64,000 nt of DNA from assembly GCA_964019415.1 (NCBI GenBank), contig OZ025870.1, forward strand, positions 9,521,415-9,585,414. Reading direction: 5' to 3'. The notes beneath the pieces are model-generated. The model was not told the DNA's origin, made no database searches, and worked only from the letters and a program-made list of their open reading frames with translations. The position numbers and the translations under genes were made by a program. The stretch is from Ianthella basta (Eukaryota > Porifera > Demospongiae > Verongiida > Ianthellidae). Position 1 is the first letter of the stretch. Each line of letters opens with the position of its first letter. Below, piece by piece: positions 45,120-60,100 of this stretch.

Positions 45120-48100
45120 GATGATGTGTGCCAAGATCAAGGAATGCTACAAGAAGTGAAGAAGATGTTCACAGACATGAAATCTGGGCTGCTAACTTTG
45201 CAAAAGCAAGTCACTGAGAGCATGCACAGTCAAACGGCCCATTTTCAGAAGAGAGAGTTATACCAGCAGGATAAAATCCAGCTCCAAGAGCAAGTATCCA
45301 AACTGATTGACAAAAATTTGGCCAGCCAAGTGAGTAACAATATTAATATCCTTCATGCAACCAGTTGTGAATCCAATAATATGCACCAGCATATAAAATT
45401 ATGGGTTTACCCCTTCATGTAAAAGGTGATCCTCAATCTGTAGTTCTATAAGTCAGTGTTACATATGCCGGATTAAGACAACGTTTGATTGCTTTCCCCT
45501 AATAATCGCAGGATGCTGTAGAGGTTCATAGTTGAGCTGAATCATGGGTATCTATTGTATTTAAGAATGCACACAACTCAATGGATGTAATCTGCAATTA
45601 ATTTGTATGTATATACAATTTTGCTCTGCTCAAGATTATTCTAAATTTATTTAATCATTGATTATTGCATGCATTATTGTAATTGTGCATACTTACATTG
45701 GTATTTCAATTTTAGATCTTTGAAGAAGTGTGCATGCATTATGTATCATTGAAAGTTCAAATCATTGCAGAGTATGTTGGATGTTTTCATTTTCTGAAGG
45801 ATATGTCAGCTGCCATGAGTAAACTGGAAACTCTTGCTGAAGAGCTGGAAGTGCTCTCCAAAAGAATTCAGTTAGAGTCCTTGAGTGAAACTATTGAAGA
45901 GCTCCACAAGTTTAAGGACACCTTTGCAGAAGTACGTAAGGGTTTTACTTTAGGAGTACCGTATGTTCTCTAATTTCCAGCTGTTTGGATTGCAAAACAT
46001 GTGAATAGGGGCATAGATAGATAGCAGAGGGTGATATTTAGAATTTCAATCATTAGAATAGGAGACGAATATTTGGAAATCACATTATAGAGGTGCTTCT
46101 TGCAGAGAGTTCAGTGATTACCTTCAAGTTGATGGCGCAAACAGTGATGTGTGCTACAATTTATGACTTTTGGATGCTTGCATTCACCGAAGAATTCATC
46201 ATACGGCAGAAGCATGGCAACTATAATGATGAGACTCATGTGAATCAAGGGACAGCAGTTGAACTGAGCAGTCGATGAGTGTAAAATGATTCCTGCTGTG
46301 AATGGTAGATACCATGACTGCAGCATGCCTGTGATGGCTCGTTAGAGATCACAACAAGGAATTGGAATACGTCGTTCTTTGTCATCAATTAAAAACCAAG
46401 CACAACGCATTGGAGCAGGTGATGAATAATTGGACGGATGAACAATTAAAGTACATATGGTAGATATAATAATTAATCACCAGAAAATATTATTGCAAAA
46501 TCAATGGTTATGACATTCTCCAGGGTGTGCACTGTATCTGCTCTAAACATTTGTCACTCCTCAGGTCAAATGTTTGTTGATAAATTGGTGCCATTAGAGT
46601 TGGGCTAGAGAAGACTGACAAAGGTGTTAAATCAGTAGTATCTTTAAACAAACTTAAAGAAAAATCAGCTTAGTAGAATGCTTTCATAAGGGGCATTCCT
46701 ACTTACCACTTCCAAATTGATAGTGCAATCAGCAATTGCAGGCTACCGCATCTTGCGATCTCTGATGTTCATTGTCATGCCAACTGAATGAAAATGAGCA
46801 TGTAGTAAGGGCTAATAGACAAAAAAAAACAAAGATGGCAACGAGCTTGCTTAGTTCCTTGCTTTGTTCTTAACCCATTAGGACCAAATTTCAAACTTCG
46901 CGCTCGTGTACTGTGAGCCCAGCTTAAAAATGGCGGCTACGTACAAACCCGTACTTTTGCTTTCCCGTGGCTTCCTGGCTTTCCTCGCACAAAATGTTGA
47001 CATTGGGTGTTGCATTCTATGGTGCTGTTTCTTAGAAAGGCTATGGGGTGTTCAGGGCCCAGCTCTAGATTCTTTGTAAGCGTGTGCTGCCGAAGAAGAC
47101 GAGAACAGTAAGCGAACGCTTGTATTTTACTTGCTGGCACTTCTGTGACCCAGAACAGAACCTAGGAGCCACTCTAGCTGCTGGACTATTTGTTCAACAG
47201 CCGACTGCATTCGTTCTCGTCGCTACGTAGTACGTGGTAGCTTTCTGGTCACACACCAAAATGGTGCGTAACTTCGCAAAACGTTCGGCGCTTGATTGCG
47301 TGGCGCGAGAACGACCAGCAGAGACGGCGAGAGTCCGAAATGATGGCCAAATGACTAGTAGGCGTGCTGTGAAAAGTTAGTACCATTCCTCCGTTCTTGG
47401 CAGCCAAACGAAGGCAAAGTTCGTTTTGACGCAAATCTGCATCATAGGGCCTTAAGCGCATACAAATATTTGACGCAAATTTGCGTCTTTGGGCCCTAAT
47501 GGGTTAAGCTGTAACAGCCATATTGCAGCTAGTCTCATGTAGCCAGACCACCATTTTGGTCGCGTGCAGACTCCCCCCTCCCAAAAGACGGTCTGGGGGC
47601 TAACTCCCTCTTTTTTGTTATGGCAGTCCACTGGAAGTTTGGACCGTTGGTAATTGATGAGCCCATATTTGGCCGTGAGGTTAACCAATCGCCACGTCCG
47701 TCAGTTCAAGGTTGCCGTCATTCACAGAAAGCAGCACGCAGACGGAATCATCTTATCCGCATTCCTTAGCCCTGTCTGCAATGTGGATAATGTCTTTAGT
47801 CGTCCCATCTCTCCTGCGAGTAGATGTATGAAGCTCCTTACCCTATTTTGTTGCACGTGCACATAGAAATCGACTTCTAGCACGTTCCCTCCAGTTCCGA
47901 GTGCAGTTACAGCTGTCGTTGCAATACGGTGATAGGGACTGTGAATAAGACAATTCTGACTGCGTACTGCTTTTGGTGAACGTTGGCAACTTCGAACTGA
48001 CAGACATGGCGATTGGTTGACTTCGCGGCCAAATATGGACTCATCAATTACCAACAATCCAAACTTCCGGTGGACTGCCATAACAAAAAAGAGGGAGTTA

Positions 48101-51100
48101 GTCCCCAGATTCTCTTTTGGGAGGACGGAGTCTGCGCGTGACCAATATGGTGGTCTGGCTACGTGAGACTATATTGCATCCACTTCTGGCATATTATTTG
48201 AGCTCTATCTTGAAAATCATAAAAATTAGAGCCCAATGGTGGAAAGAGGAAGGCAGTAAGTTTGGCATTAGAGTGCACTTGGATGGATGATTTTATGCAA
48301 GCTATGAAGTAATGTATATCAATTGCAGTGGATATGGTGGCTAAAAGTTTATGCTTGACTGTTGTGCTTACTAAGTACCCACCCTTAAGCAGGGTTCCAA
48401 GCCTATCATTGAAATTTAACATTTACGAATCAAATTAAAGCTGTCATTTTGACAGCACTCCTGCATGAGCTAGTCAAACTAGCTCTCTCCATTAATGTAC
48501 CTGAGCACCAAAGTTTCATATGTCAATTCATTTCAATTATCTAAAAGATTCCACCAGCAAAGGTGCTAACTACCTTAATTTCGTCACTCCATCCCCAAGC
48601 GATGATATAAACTCATCTACATTTAAATAATTGGAGAAGATTGGTAGGCAAGTGAAGGAATTCATGTGCATATTCAATCATATCAAGATCATACCTTTGT
48701 ATCTCTGAAGTCTGTTTTATATATACCTTAAAGCATTTTCTTAATGGATCAATTGCTCCAGTTAACGTTCAATTTTACACTAAGATGTTAATACTGGATA
48801 CAGCTGCGGAAAGCACTAAATGCCGGAAATGGGTCCTAAGATCACAGAAATAAGCTTTTCGTTTCGGGCAGTGGTGCATTTTGCACTGATGCATGCAAAG
48901 ATATTGGAGTTCTTAATACATTTCATCACACAGAGTTTACATCCAGTAATAATATTATCATATTTTTGATACTTGTTGCAATTAGATTAGATGTTGGTCA
49001 TGGTACACATATATTTTGTCAGCTTAACTGTTATTCTATTTTCTATGCAAAGCGGTTTTTGTATCTATTATAGTGCATGTGTTTGCATTTATTTCATTAG
49101 AATGCAGATGAACTGACTGAGAAGATGGACAAGCACCAACTTGCCATTGGAGGGGAAGTGCAGGCAATGAAAGAACTTATTGTAAGTTGATGTAATAGCC
49201 ATGTTGTTCACCTTGTCTGCCTGATAGCTCTCCTGCTGTCCGTATGGATACCTTACTGTAGATACTGTACTCAAGAATGTGCCTTTCAAAGTAACTAGAT
49301 TGCCAATGTAGGCGAATACATAGTTTGTGGGCAATACGTAGCAGATTATTCAACAACTGAATGCAGGACGTTTCGGCCCGAAGGCCTTCGTCAGCTGTGT
49401 ACAAAACGTGTACATTGGATTGCCAATGCTGGGTTCCCAACTTTCTTTATTGACGTGGCACCTTATAATAGCAGCAACAACTCGCAAACTAAAGGCGGTC
49501 CTTTGCCAATTATAAATGGCCTCCGCCAACTTTTGTTCGCTCGTCATGTTCTTCTATTAAGTAATCATGTTCAGCAAGCTGGCCAATTTACTTTTCAATG
49601 ACGTTGCTTCTGAAAACCTTGCCCTGACGAAACATTCGAAGATATATGGACAGTGATGTCTTGTCTATGGTCAGTAAACATTACCACAGTAACTTAATTT
49701 CACAGCAACAGAAAATTAAAGTCTTGTGCTACATAAGTCAGGCATTCTCCTCCAATTGTGATTTAGGCCTTGGGCTTGCTTAGGTAATGCCGCAACATTG
49801 ACCAAAATTCTCGATTTTTACTAGAATTTTGACACTTATGTTGCTTAAATCAAACTGATACCTGAAAAGAACTCTTAAACTCACCTCATACAGCTGTACA
49901 GTAGCATTTCTAACATCTATCCCTTCACAACAATGCCCTTTCTGGCTAACCATCATGATTAGTTTGTTCCAAATGCAAAGCCTCCTCGTTGCCAGATGTA
50001 ACAATCCAATCAAGTGTTCATGATGTATGCATAGCTACTCATGAACACAACATGTAGCTGCACATCCATGGTATAATGCACAAACACTCCTATCTGTCTG
50101 TAACATACAAATATACCAGGCTGTGTATACATTCAACACTACATAATTACATTTGTACAAGTGTTGTGCTAATGTCCTTAAAACTGTTTTGGAATTTTGT
50201 AGGAGGGCACCACTTTGCGGCTAAGTTTGAAGGAAAGCAGAGGTGCTGTTCCCAATGTAGAGAAGACAGAGGTAGAGCAATTAAGTCAAATGGCAACTTC
50301 CGATGTGCTTGAGGTAGCAGATCCCAGTTGGCGTGCATCTACAGTCCTGCAGCAGAAGCTCACTGAAGTAGTGGATACACAGACACAGGTTATTGGTAGT
50401 GCTGTGAATTTTCTTCTGCTTCTTGTTCATTCCTTATACAAGTTGGGCCAATGGCTTAAAATCTTAAGTAGCTGGTAGCGGTCATGCTGGGGATGCTCTT
50501 ATGCTGTTGTGGATTACATAGTTCTATGTTTTGCAAGACAGTAATTATACATTTACATACTTTATGCTGCCATTCCATAGTTGCTTTCTGCACAAAGGAA
50601 GGAAATGGAAGATCGGCATCAATTTTTCCTAGACCAGTATGAAAAACTGATGGAGGAGCACCACCTTAAGTTTGAAGCCGAACTCAAGCAGCTTCAAGAT
50701 TTCAAGGTGTGTACTTTATACCTTCTTCGATAATAATTCTGCCACACTGTGGATTGCAGTCTGATGATTCTTTTTTCAGATTGGTGCATGATTGCACTTA
50801 GAAATGTTCAGTATGCACCAGGAACATAACTGCTGTAAAATAGCAGTAATCTGGATCAATAATGTGTGACTAGTGTTTATAACAAAGCTCTGAAACTGGA
50901 CAGCTGAGTGCTTGTCTTGACTAATGATTGTATTTACGTATGTGTACATGTTCATATAGGTCACACTCAGGAAGTCAATTAGTGCAATGCTATGGGAATG
51001 CAATTAGAATGGTGTTGGCTCCATGGCTCCAATCTGTGATAGCATTTGTTTACGTGGGGTCATTTCTGATGCACTTCCAGAGGTGTATAGCATGCAATTC

Positions 51101-54100
51101 TATTAGGCCCTCCTGGGCAACAGCGACTTAGATGTTTGGATACGAGGACAGAACAAATTCAGATTTTGTTTAAGGTAGACAGTTTTTGTGATTTTGCCGG
51201 CTGGCTTTGGCCACAGCCTGTGTTACACATGCCTTTCAACAGCATTCAAACTAATATTGCCAATAGAAAAAACTCCAATGTCCTACATGTCCCTGTAAAG
51301 AGTTTTAGATAGCATTTATATACATTAGAACGCTTTTGGACAATAATGGTGCAAATTGACACCGTTTTGACTTACTGCTTACACAAATGATGACAATGCG
51401 CTAGTGAAAATTGATGAAGATCATATCCAAATCTACTGTTGAAGGTGGACACTTACAAAATGGGGCCACAATAATTCTTCATGTAAACAGCAAAATTGAT
51501 CGTGTGACTGAAAATGACATGTGCCCTTGTCAACAAACACTTGGTTTTACATAGTCTACAGTCACATAATTGCCATATGCTTGTAATCATCACATTGTTT
51601 CTGAGGTTTCCGGTTTTGATGTACGAAAAGATGTGTATAGAAACATGTAAACGGTGCAGTATAAAGATGATTCGAAAACGGTTGTTTCCAAAGATGTTTT
51701 CGTGTAAATGCCGCCTTAATTACACCTTACACAAGCTGGTTTACTTTGCCTAGTATGTGATGATCCTCAGTTGGTTTACAGTTATTCTGATAATGACCTA
51801 CAAGGACATTGAGTCAGTTTAGACTAGTTTGAACAATACATGCAACAAAGTAGCTTCAGGACATTTTAACTTTCAAAGTCTTGTCGACTAAATAATTATG
51901 TACATGATTGTCAGGGTCATAGAAAAACAGCTTTGGTCATAATGGTACTAGTGTGCTTGGTAATGTCTTAATTCACTGCCCTTTCATTACCTTGGCTGAC
52001 TAATGACTTACAAAGACCTTTCTGGGCTTCCGCCAATGATCTATGTATGCTTGTGCAAATGTTGTAGCACACATTGAGACCTACACATAGCATTATCTAG
52101 ACATTGACATGTTTGTAAATTGGTAGTTAATGGCATTAATGTACTATAATTAATTTTGAAACAATTTTTGGATGGACTGTCAGTATGAATGAGTAAGTGA
52201 ATGTTCGTATTTTCTTGATGATGGCCAATTCAGCTCCATCATCCATTCCAAGCCCACTCCACCTCAGTCTTGATCCTCAAATGCACTTATTCGTTGCTCT
52301 CAGGATGATTAAGTACATCCAGCTAGATCTGTACCCACCCCATCACCTTGACCTTACTATGTGTCTTCTGACACTTGCTTGACAGCATAACATTATCTAT
52401 CAATTAATATATGTGAGCGGATCTGACAAAAGGGCCCAATTGTTGCTATGTATGAAGTGTCACTGCAGAGTAATGTTTTCAGTAAATTCGGATTATTGCA
52501 TCTTTCATACCTGTGGTATTGTCCCAACACCTTGGCTAAGTTTGAAACCTGTAGTCCTTTCATGTGCTTCAAAACCAGGAAGAATAGTTACACCATCACC
52601 ATGTTAACAAATATAATAACAGAATGGTAATGGGCCATTTACTCATAATTGCACTGAGCATATTTTCATTCTTTAAGCGAGTGTATCTTTGGAACAGGAG
52701 CAGCTATTGAAGTGTAACAAAGTGCAACAAGAGCTCATCTATACTGTGCTTCCACCAGTTCCACTAACTCAAAATCGACAAATAGCTACAGGTGGGCCTT
52801 TTTTTCAAATAAGCTCACAAATTTAGCTGTCATGAAATATACTCTTTGTATGCAGTCCACATTGTTTGCTGAGTTGCATGCACACATAGAGGGTGAAATA
52901 AAGAAGCAAAAAGATGGTCTTCAGGTGAGTGTTGACTTATTGACACATGTTTGTAGGACGCCACTCCTATAGAATTGTATTATAAATTATGTGAAAATTT
53001 TGAAGTTGTATACACAGAGTACAGTGTGTGTGCCAAGTTTTCCATAACGAGACGCTATGCATCCTATGTGCTATATGTTTCCAGTTTGAAGTGCCTTCCA
53101 AGTTTCAGCGTATTATTATTGGACCGCGAGGGCAGAATATAAAGAGAATCGAGGCCAAAACTGGTGTGTTCAACATCAGGATTGTCCCTGGACCAAGGGA
53201 GGTATGTAGTATTGTGTGATTTGTCTTTCTTCATTTATTGGCTTTTCAATTGGTGATAATTATTATAGTACCACAAAATGCATTATGGTATTGCCTTAAT
53301 CACATAGGTTTGTGGCATATTACTCGAGTGCATGCCTTCAATTGGTTTCAATTAATTATTTGCTGTTGCATCCTCAACTCTGTAGCATTTTCTAACTTCA
53401 ACTTGCATACGTCCTGAAGTTTAGCTAGTGTATGGCTGATAATTTTGGAAGGTGATTATTTTGGCAGGTCGCTGAAGTTATGACAACTGACAGAATGTTT
53501 GTAAGACTTATACCATAATGATATTCATACACATCCACAAATTCTTCAACACACAAAGGCATTTCAAGCCTGCTGCAGGTTGAACTGCTGATCGATGCTC
53601 AGCCACTGCACGTGAGCAGACACACAATTATGGCTACTGCAGCAATGTCGAAACAGAGAACAGGCTGCCAAAATCTTTCTGCCTAAGTAACCAACAGTTA
53701 CTATACAATATCACTGTCAGTCGTTATGGCAGCTACATACACGATGCTATTGGTTTGGGTTGTTTTCCTTGCACTGACAAGCTAAGAAAGCTCTTCTCCT
53801 GCCTTTGGTGCCAAACGTATTTAGAAATGTGGTGTCCTCATATACATGCAGCTGTTGATAGTGAACTTGTTCCATTCCATGGATTAACCTATAGGCCTGG
53901 TGCATCCAGCTGCAATCCTTGTAATATAATATTGATCCAATACTGATTTTGCAATAATAATGACATTTGGCTGAAGAAATATTGGTGCATTACTCTAAGA
54001 AACAGCCAACCCTCCAAAGTAAATTCGTTGCCAAAATTTCTGATCATGAGGTATTTTTATATTTCCCTATTATTATTATTCCTCCAATGAATGAATGAAG

Positions 54101-57100
54101 AGGAAAAAATCACACCATGCACCATCTCACCATGGCTCTTTAATGTGTTTATCGACAGTGTGATGAGGGAGGCAAGAAGGCAGTTTCTGAGGGAGGTGAA
54201 GTTGTCAACTGGTGATGTAGGGCTACTCCTTTTTGCGGATGACATGGTGGTAATGGCAGAATCAGTGGAAGGGCTACAGCACAATTTACAGGTGATGAGT
54301 GATGTGCTGAGCAGGTGGGAGCTGAGGGTGAATTGGAGAAAGACTAAAGTGATGAGGATTGCAAGGAAGAGAGAGGAATGTGTAGTCAAAATTGATGAAG
54401 AGGTAATAGAACAGGTAGATGCAATGAAGTACTTGGGTGTGATGATTAGTAGTGATGGGAGAATGGAGAAGGAAGTAGAGGCAAGGATTGGGGGTGCAAC
54501 ACGGGTGATCGGAGGGTTGAATGATGTAGTACTGAGAAGGAAGGAATTGAGCAGGAGCACTAAGCTGAAAGTAGTGAATGCCACAGTGATGCCAACATTA
54601 TTGTACGGTTGTGAGACGTGGACTCTATCTAAGCAGCAGCAACTGAAAGTGCAGGCCACCCAGATGAAGGTGTTGAGGCAGATCAAAGGTGTGACTAGGT
54701 TGGATCGGATGAGAAATGTAGACATTAGGGAGAAGTTGAGACAAGAAAGTGTTTTGGATGCAGTGAAGAGAAGGCAGGAGAACTGGAGGGTTAGACTGGA
54801 AGAAATGAGCAATGAGAGGTTAACAAAGAAAGTTTTTGTGGAGAGATGGAGGGGAAGAGACCAAGAGGAAGACCACGCTCAAGATGGACAGATAATTTTA
54901 AATAGCTTCTATATCGTATAACTAACTACTTGCCATGCTAACATATCAGTGTATAAGTATAGGGATGACCTCCAGTATTGGAGATGTATCCATTTTGGTT
55001 ATTGAATTGAATTGAATTGAATTATTATTCCTCACTTGGTGTGGAAGTGTGTTTATAATTGAAATGAACACAATCATCATGGGTGGCCAATTTCAGATTA
55101 TATCCCAGTGATCCTTACAATGGTTTGAGAAACTTTGGAGTTTAGAGTGCATTGTTAGAGCACCTAGTGAAACGTTGGAGCTGGAACTCATTGGTAGGTA
55201 AGCTAGTAGTCCAATGCTATCTCGTTCAAACAGGATCTTCCATGCTGACAAGTAGTGTATATGTTTGGCCATTATTTGTTCCAAGAATGTGCTTATGCAA
55301 TATGCATGCATGTCAGACATGTTGAAGCTGTGTATATAAAGAGATAGAAACTGCATGTGCATGGGCACCCTCCAAGTGAATTGTTGCTAATATTGCAATA
55401 AGCGGCTGAGACTGAGCTGAAATATTGTATATTGTACATACTGTCTGGAAAATTGATGTGAAGAGTGATGTTTAATTATTTGAAAACCAGGATAATAATA
55501 GCAGTTAGAAATTGTTTGGGTGGCAAAGCTTTTAGAGAGAATCCAGACAAAAGATCTTGATTTAATGTTTTTGTGTGCAATAATTATATATATTGGGACT
55601 GATAGTATGACAGAAGTTGTAGGAACATTGCCATATGGTGTACGTACGGTGGCAAAGCACACATGCAACTCTGATGTGTGAAATTAACTACTACAGGCTA
55701 TTAAATATTTTTGATATATTAATTTCAATATATATGTAAGTATGAATAAGCCATGCCTCATTTTGCACACCCAGGATGTTGGTCTTGTCACAATGATTGG
55801 AGATAACCGACGATGCGAGGCAGCAAAGAAAGAAATCAAAATCCTAGTGGCAAAGACAGTGAGTGCAAGTTTACTCTTTGTTCATATATTTATATATTAT
55901 GACGATATGATGGAGATTCCATTATTAATATTGTTATTTGCATTATTTATATTTTAATTAAAGGTCCACTGTCACGGTTATACAAGTTGCCTTTATATGA
56001 TAGATAATCGTCTAAAACCACCGAAAATCGCTGTTAGAGCGCTTCGAAATTCCCTGGTAGAGCGATAATGGCTCACTTCCAGAAAATCGGCCGAAGAAAT
56101 CCACCATATTGCTGTGACGTCACAGTAGGCTTGCCGTACACTTGTGTCTATGCTTGAACGTGTCACACGCCGTGTGGGAAGACAATCGCCGACTGGCTAT
56201 TCGCGTCCCTCTTGCTGATGAACTCGCCCGGATGCATCACAAATGCGTTGCTGGAGGATGTAGTAGGGCCTATCTATGGTGGAGTCAACGGTTGCTGCTT
56301 CATTTCACAAAGAGCGATAGTCTGAAGAAGCGGTGGCCAGCAGCTGTTGGCAGGTCTTTCTGTGCTTGGTAAGACTCTCCCGTACGTTAGAGCGCCTTTC
56401 GGATTGCGACTGATGCCCTACCTGCCATTTCGCTGTTTCTTGGTGTAAGTATTCTAGCAACAACCACTTTGCTCACTCTTAGTACATCCGTCAGAATCTG
56501 AATGGCGCTTTAACTTACAGGAGAGTCTTTCCTAGCACAAAGAAAGCCAATCGAGAAGACGACAAATCGCTGCAAAGGACGAAAGGGTGAGTAGTAGCTT
56601 TAGGATGACGAAAAAGGCGTCCCAGGGCCATTTCGATGCCCCACCTCCTGGTGTTCTGCACAGCCGTTCTCGGTAGAGAGCAGGGGACGGTTTTCCTCTG
56701 AATCTTTTGCTGTGACCAGAGCTTGTGTGTGCCCTACTACCTGGCAAGTAGGAGTGGAGAGATGCTTACATCTCGCGATGTGCGAGCCAGTAACCTGAAA
56801 TACGTGCCAAGTGCTCCGAAATGTTTTCGGCACACTTCGTATTTCAGCTGTTACGCCTTGTAGGAGGTGACAAATCAGCTCTAGGCTAGTGTACCCTCTG
56901 TTTCGTATGCTCTTGTAACAGTCCAAGAATGGTGCGAATCGGCGTTTGTAGGGCTGAGGATGGGTGTCACCCTATTATTGGTCGTGACGCAAAATTGATG
57001 TCGTGCCGTACGGCTGCGCAACCCGCATGCCCAGATCTATTTCAGAATCAGCAGGGGTATCTCCTTCATTGTCTCAAGAAGTTTCGCCTTCATCTTAAGA

Positions 57101-60100
57101 TTAAGACTCGCAGGAGATAACGATTTCTTGTTCAGTCCGTTGCCTGGCCTACTCTCCTCCATACTTGTGCAAACATTCCGGAGCCTACTATGACGTCACG
57201 ACGTTTTAGCATTGCTGCCACCGGAAGACCGGAAACGCCCACGCATAATTGGACTTTTTGCAACTTTGCGCCCTCGTAACTCCCCCATCGTGAGGCAGAG
57301 CACACTGAAATGGGTATCATTGAAGATGTTTCACAAAGCACTATCAATATAAAAATTTTAAAAAAATGCGACAGTGGACCTTTAAAGTGACGAAAGAGCA
57401 TACACAGAGCAGGGGCTGCTCAGCCAATAGAAAGGCTTACTTGTTACTAATAACACTATTATGGTGATAGTTATCTACAAAACAGATGGGTATATATAAT
57501 GCTAAGTGATTACAGCATGGTACAAAAGTTATTAATACGCTAGAGGATTAACATAGTGACTGTGATAATAGAATTAACTATACATGATTTGCTGTCTATG
57601 TGAGTAGAACCAATGAGGAAGTTTACAATGTTGTTATCATAGTTTCACAGAGTATTAAACTTAATGTTGTTTTGTAAGGGCATTTAATTTGGGAGAGTAT
57701 GTCTGAGATAGAGGAACAGTGGTTGTAAAGTTGCAATCTAAGATCATTAATAGCTGGACAGATGGCTAAAAAGTGTGACTGGTCCTCCACCTTTCACCTT
57801 CCGCACAACCGACACTCCTTTTCCCTGTACTGAATGTGGGAATACCACCTCATTTCCATTGCCAATGGGAGACAGCCCATACGCAGGCTAGCCATCAAAC
57901 TCCTCTTCCCAACTGTTCTAATAGTAAGCACATACCTCTTTGTCTGTGCTTCTCTTCAAAGGGAAATCTTCGCCCTGACTCCGATTTGGTTCTAATTTCA
58001 TTGACTTTATCTCTCCAGTCTTCTATAAGCAGAGAAAGCAAATTGCAAAGCATGTTTGCAGCTTACTGATCTATGTATGCAATCAAGTTTTGGTGTAAAA
58101 TGATTGTGGTCTTCTTGCATATTCTGTAGTAATTTCTTTGTTGAGTAAGCCCTTCCTACTAGGTGGCATGATTCTGTAACAATAATGTGATTTAATCAAT
58201 TTGGTGACATTTTGCTTATAGCCTCAGGAAGAATCTGACACAGGTGGTTATTACAGACATTGGATGCCAGCCCATGTCTCCTAATAGTTTAGTAATCGTT
58301 TATCTCTGCCCATACCTAAATAGGTTCTCATTAAATTATTTTGAATTTTGGATTATCTGGATGGAATTATTTACAGCCTGATTGAAGAGACAGCACAGGG
58401 GTATACATTTGGGGGGAGGGTCTTGCCGTAACCTTGCCCCATTCTCCTCCCTTGCAATTTAAGCCACATGTCAACAGAGTATTGCACAACTTTACATCAA
58501 ATATTGCCTACCGTAATTCTTGGATCCTCAATGTTGCCCCCCCCCACTCCCCGTGAACAATTATCTAAATGCAGCAGAACATCTCCCAAGGACAAGGTAT
58601 GCACTTAACATAAGAGCTTACCTACCTATTGCACAACTTAAAGAAATAGCATAATCGCCTGAAGATTATATGTATAGGTGCTTAGCATGGTATGTAGCGA
58701 GTTATCTCTTATAAGGCATGCCCTGCGCATGCTCCACTTCAGCAATGACACATAATATAGAGGTAAATTATTAGTGTATACTCCATAGCACTGGTCTTTG
58801 TAAAAGGAATGCATCCCTGCCCTGCATGTGGTTACCTTAGGCACTCCATTTTTCCATTCCTAAGACATACTAGGATGCATTTAAGGCACGTATATTATGG
58901 TTGTCCCACTGTCGCACTGGTCTGTGTAAAAAGAATGCATCCCTACCCTGTAGTATTTGAGTATCCAGGCATGTGTCATTCCTTTTCCGCACCTCAGAAA
59001 GCATTGGGTGTAGTTACCTTAGGCACTCTTTTTCTCCATTCCTAAGACGTATTAAGATGCATTTAAGACATGTATATCATGGCTGTCCCACTGTCACACT
59101 GGCCAAGTGCTTGCTGTTCATACGGCACTTGTGCATGAACAATTCCTGCACTATTTTGTGCCTAGATCAATAATTTATCAGCAAGCGAATGTGTTCATAT
59201 ACAAAGGTTTTATATACGAATGCATTTTGTACACTCTTAACCTAATTCAAATTATTGCCGAGCCGAAAGGCAAGGCAAGTAATCGTGACGCATTGTCGTC
59301 CCCCGTTTGTATATATGTATGTATGTATATATGTATATATGTATATCCGTCCCAGTCAACCCAAGACACCTAGATTGTGCAATAGCCCGGTGTTCTTCAT
59401 AGGAGCTCACGATAACAAAATGCTCTACTTGGCCACTATCGGCTACGAAACAGCTCAAAACTCAACGTCATTGCTGAACCCTGCATTCAGATTGTTGTTA
59501 ATGTCGCCCATTACTTCAGCGAGGGCTACACGCCTTTTGGCCATTCCGCCATATTGGCTGACGTCATTTGCCCCGCTCGGCTGGGAACACTTCCACTGTT
59601 TACTCGGGTAAAGCGATAGCGCGCACTGTGTTAGCACAGCACGGACAGACTTCCCTGCACAGCTCCAAATAGGTAGGTGTCGATTGCCAAGCTGCCATTC
59701 AGTGCTTCGTCTGGCTTGCTATCCCTTCTATCTGTCAGCCACTGAAAGCAGATTACAGTTCTATTGCCTAAAATGTACTGGCCAAGTTATGCTCATGGAC
59801 TGTACTTTACTGAAATATATAGCTAGCTATATACATTCAAGTGAGGCTGGTTGCATTTTAATGTATGCCCTAGTTATTATATGGCACAACTACGAGAATT
59901 ATCCAATGTAACTTATACAAACTTGGTCTTCAGCTTTGTCTGCTTGTATCAATTTCTGTCTTTCCTGGAATCAATCTGGTGTGATTTTACAGTTCCAGTA
60001 CATAGCAGGGCAGCTGGTACATTTAAATTGTTTCATCATGAGGACCAGATTGGGTTCAGGAGTGCTGTTTGAGTCTGCCACACAAACACTAAGTACCATT

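Noticed and set aside
52698..52791. Possible extra coiled-coil exon of the right KH gene
   Set aside because: It ends in phase 1 while the next exon needs phase 0 (a stop follows otherwise), and the left paralogue lacks it.
54057..54812. 251-codon minus-strand frame
   Set aside because: It is the antisense shadow of the LINE reverse transcriptase on the plus strand.
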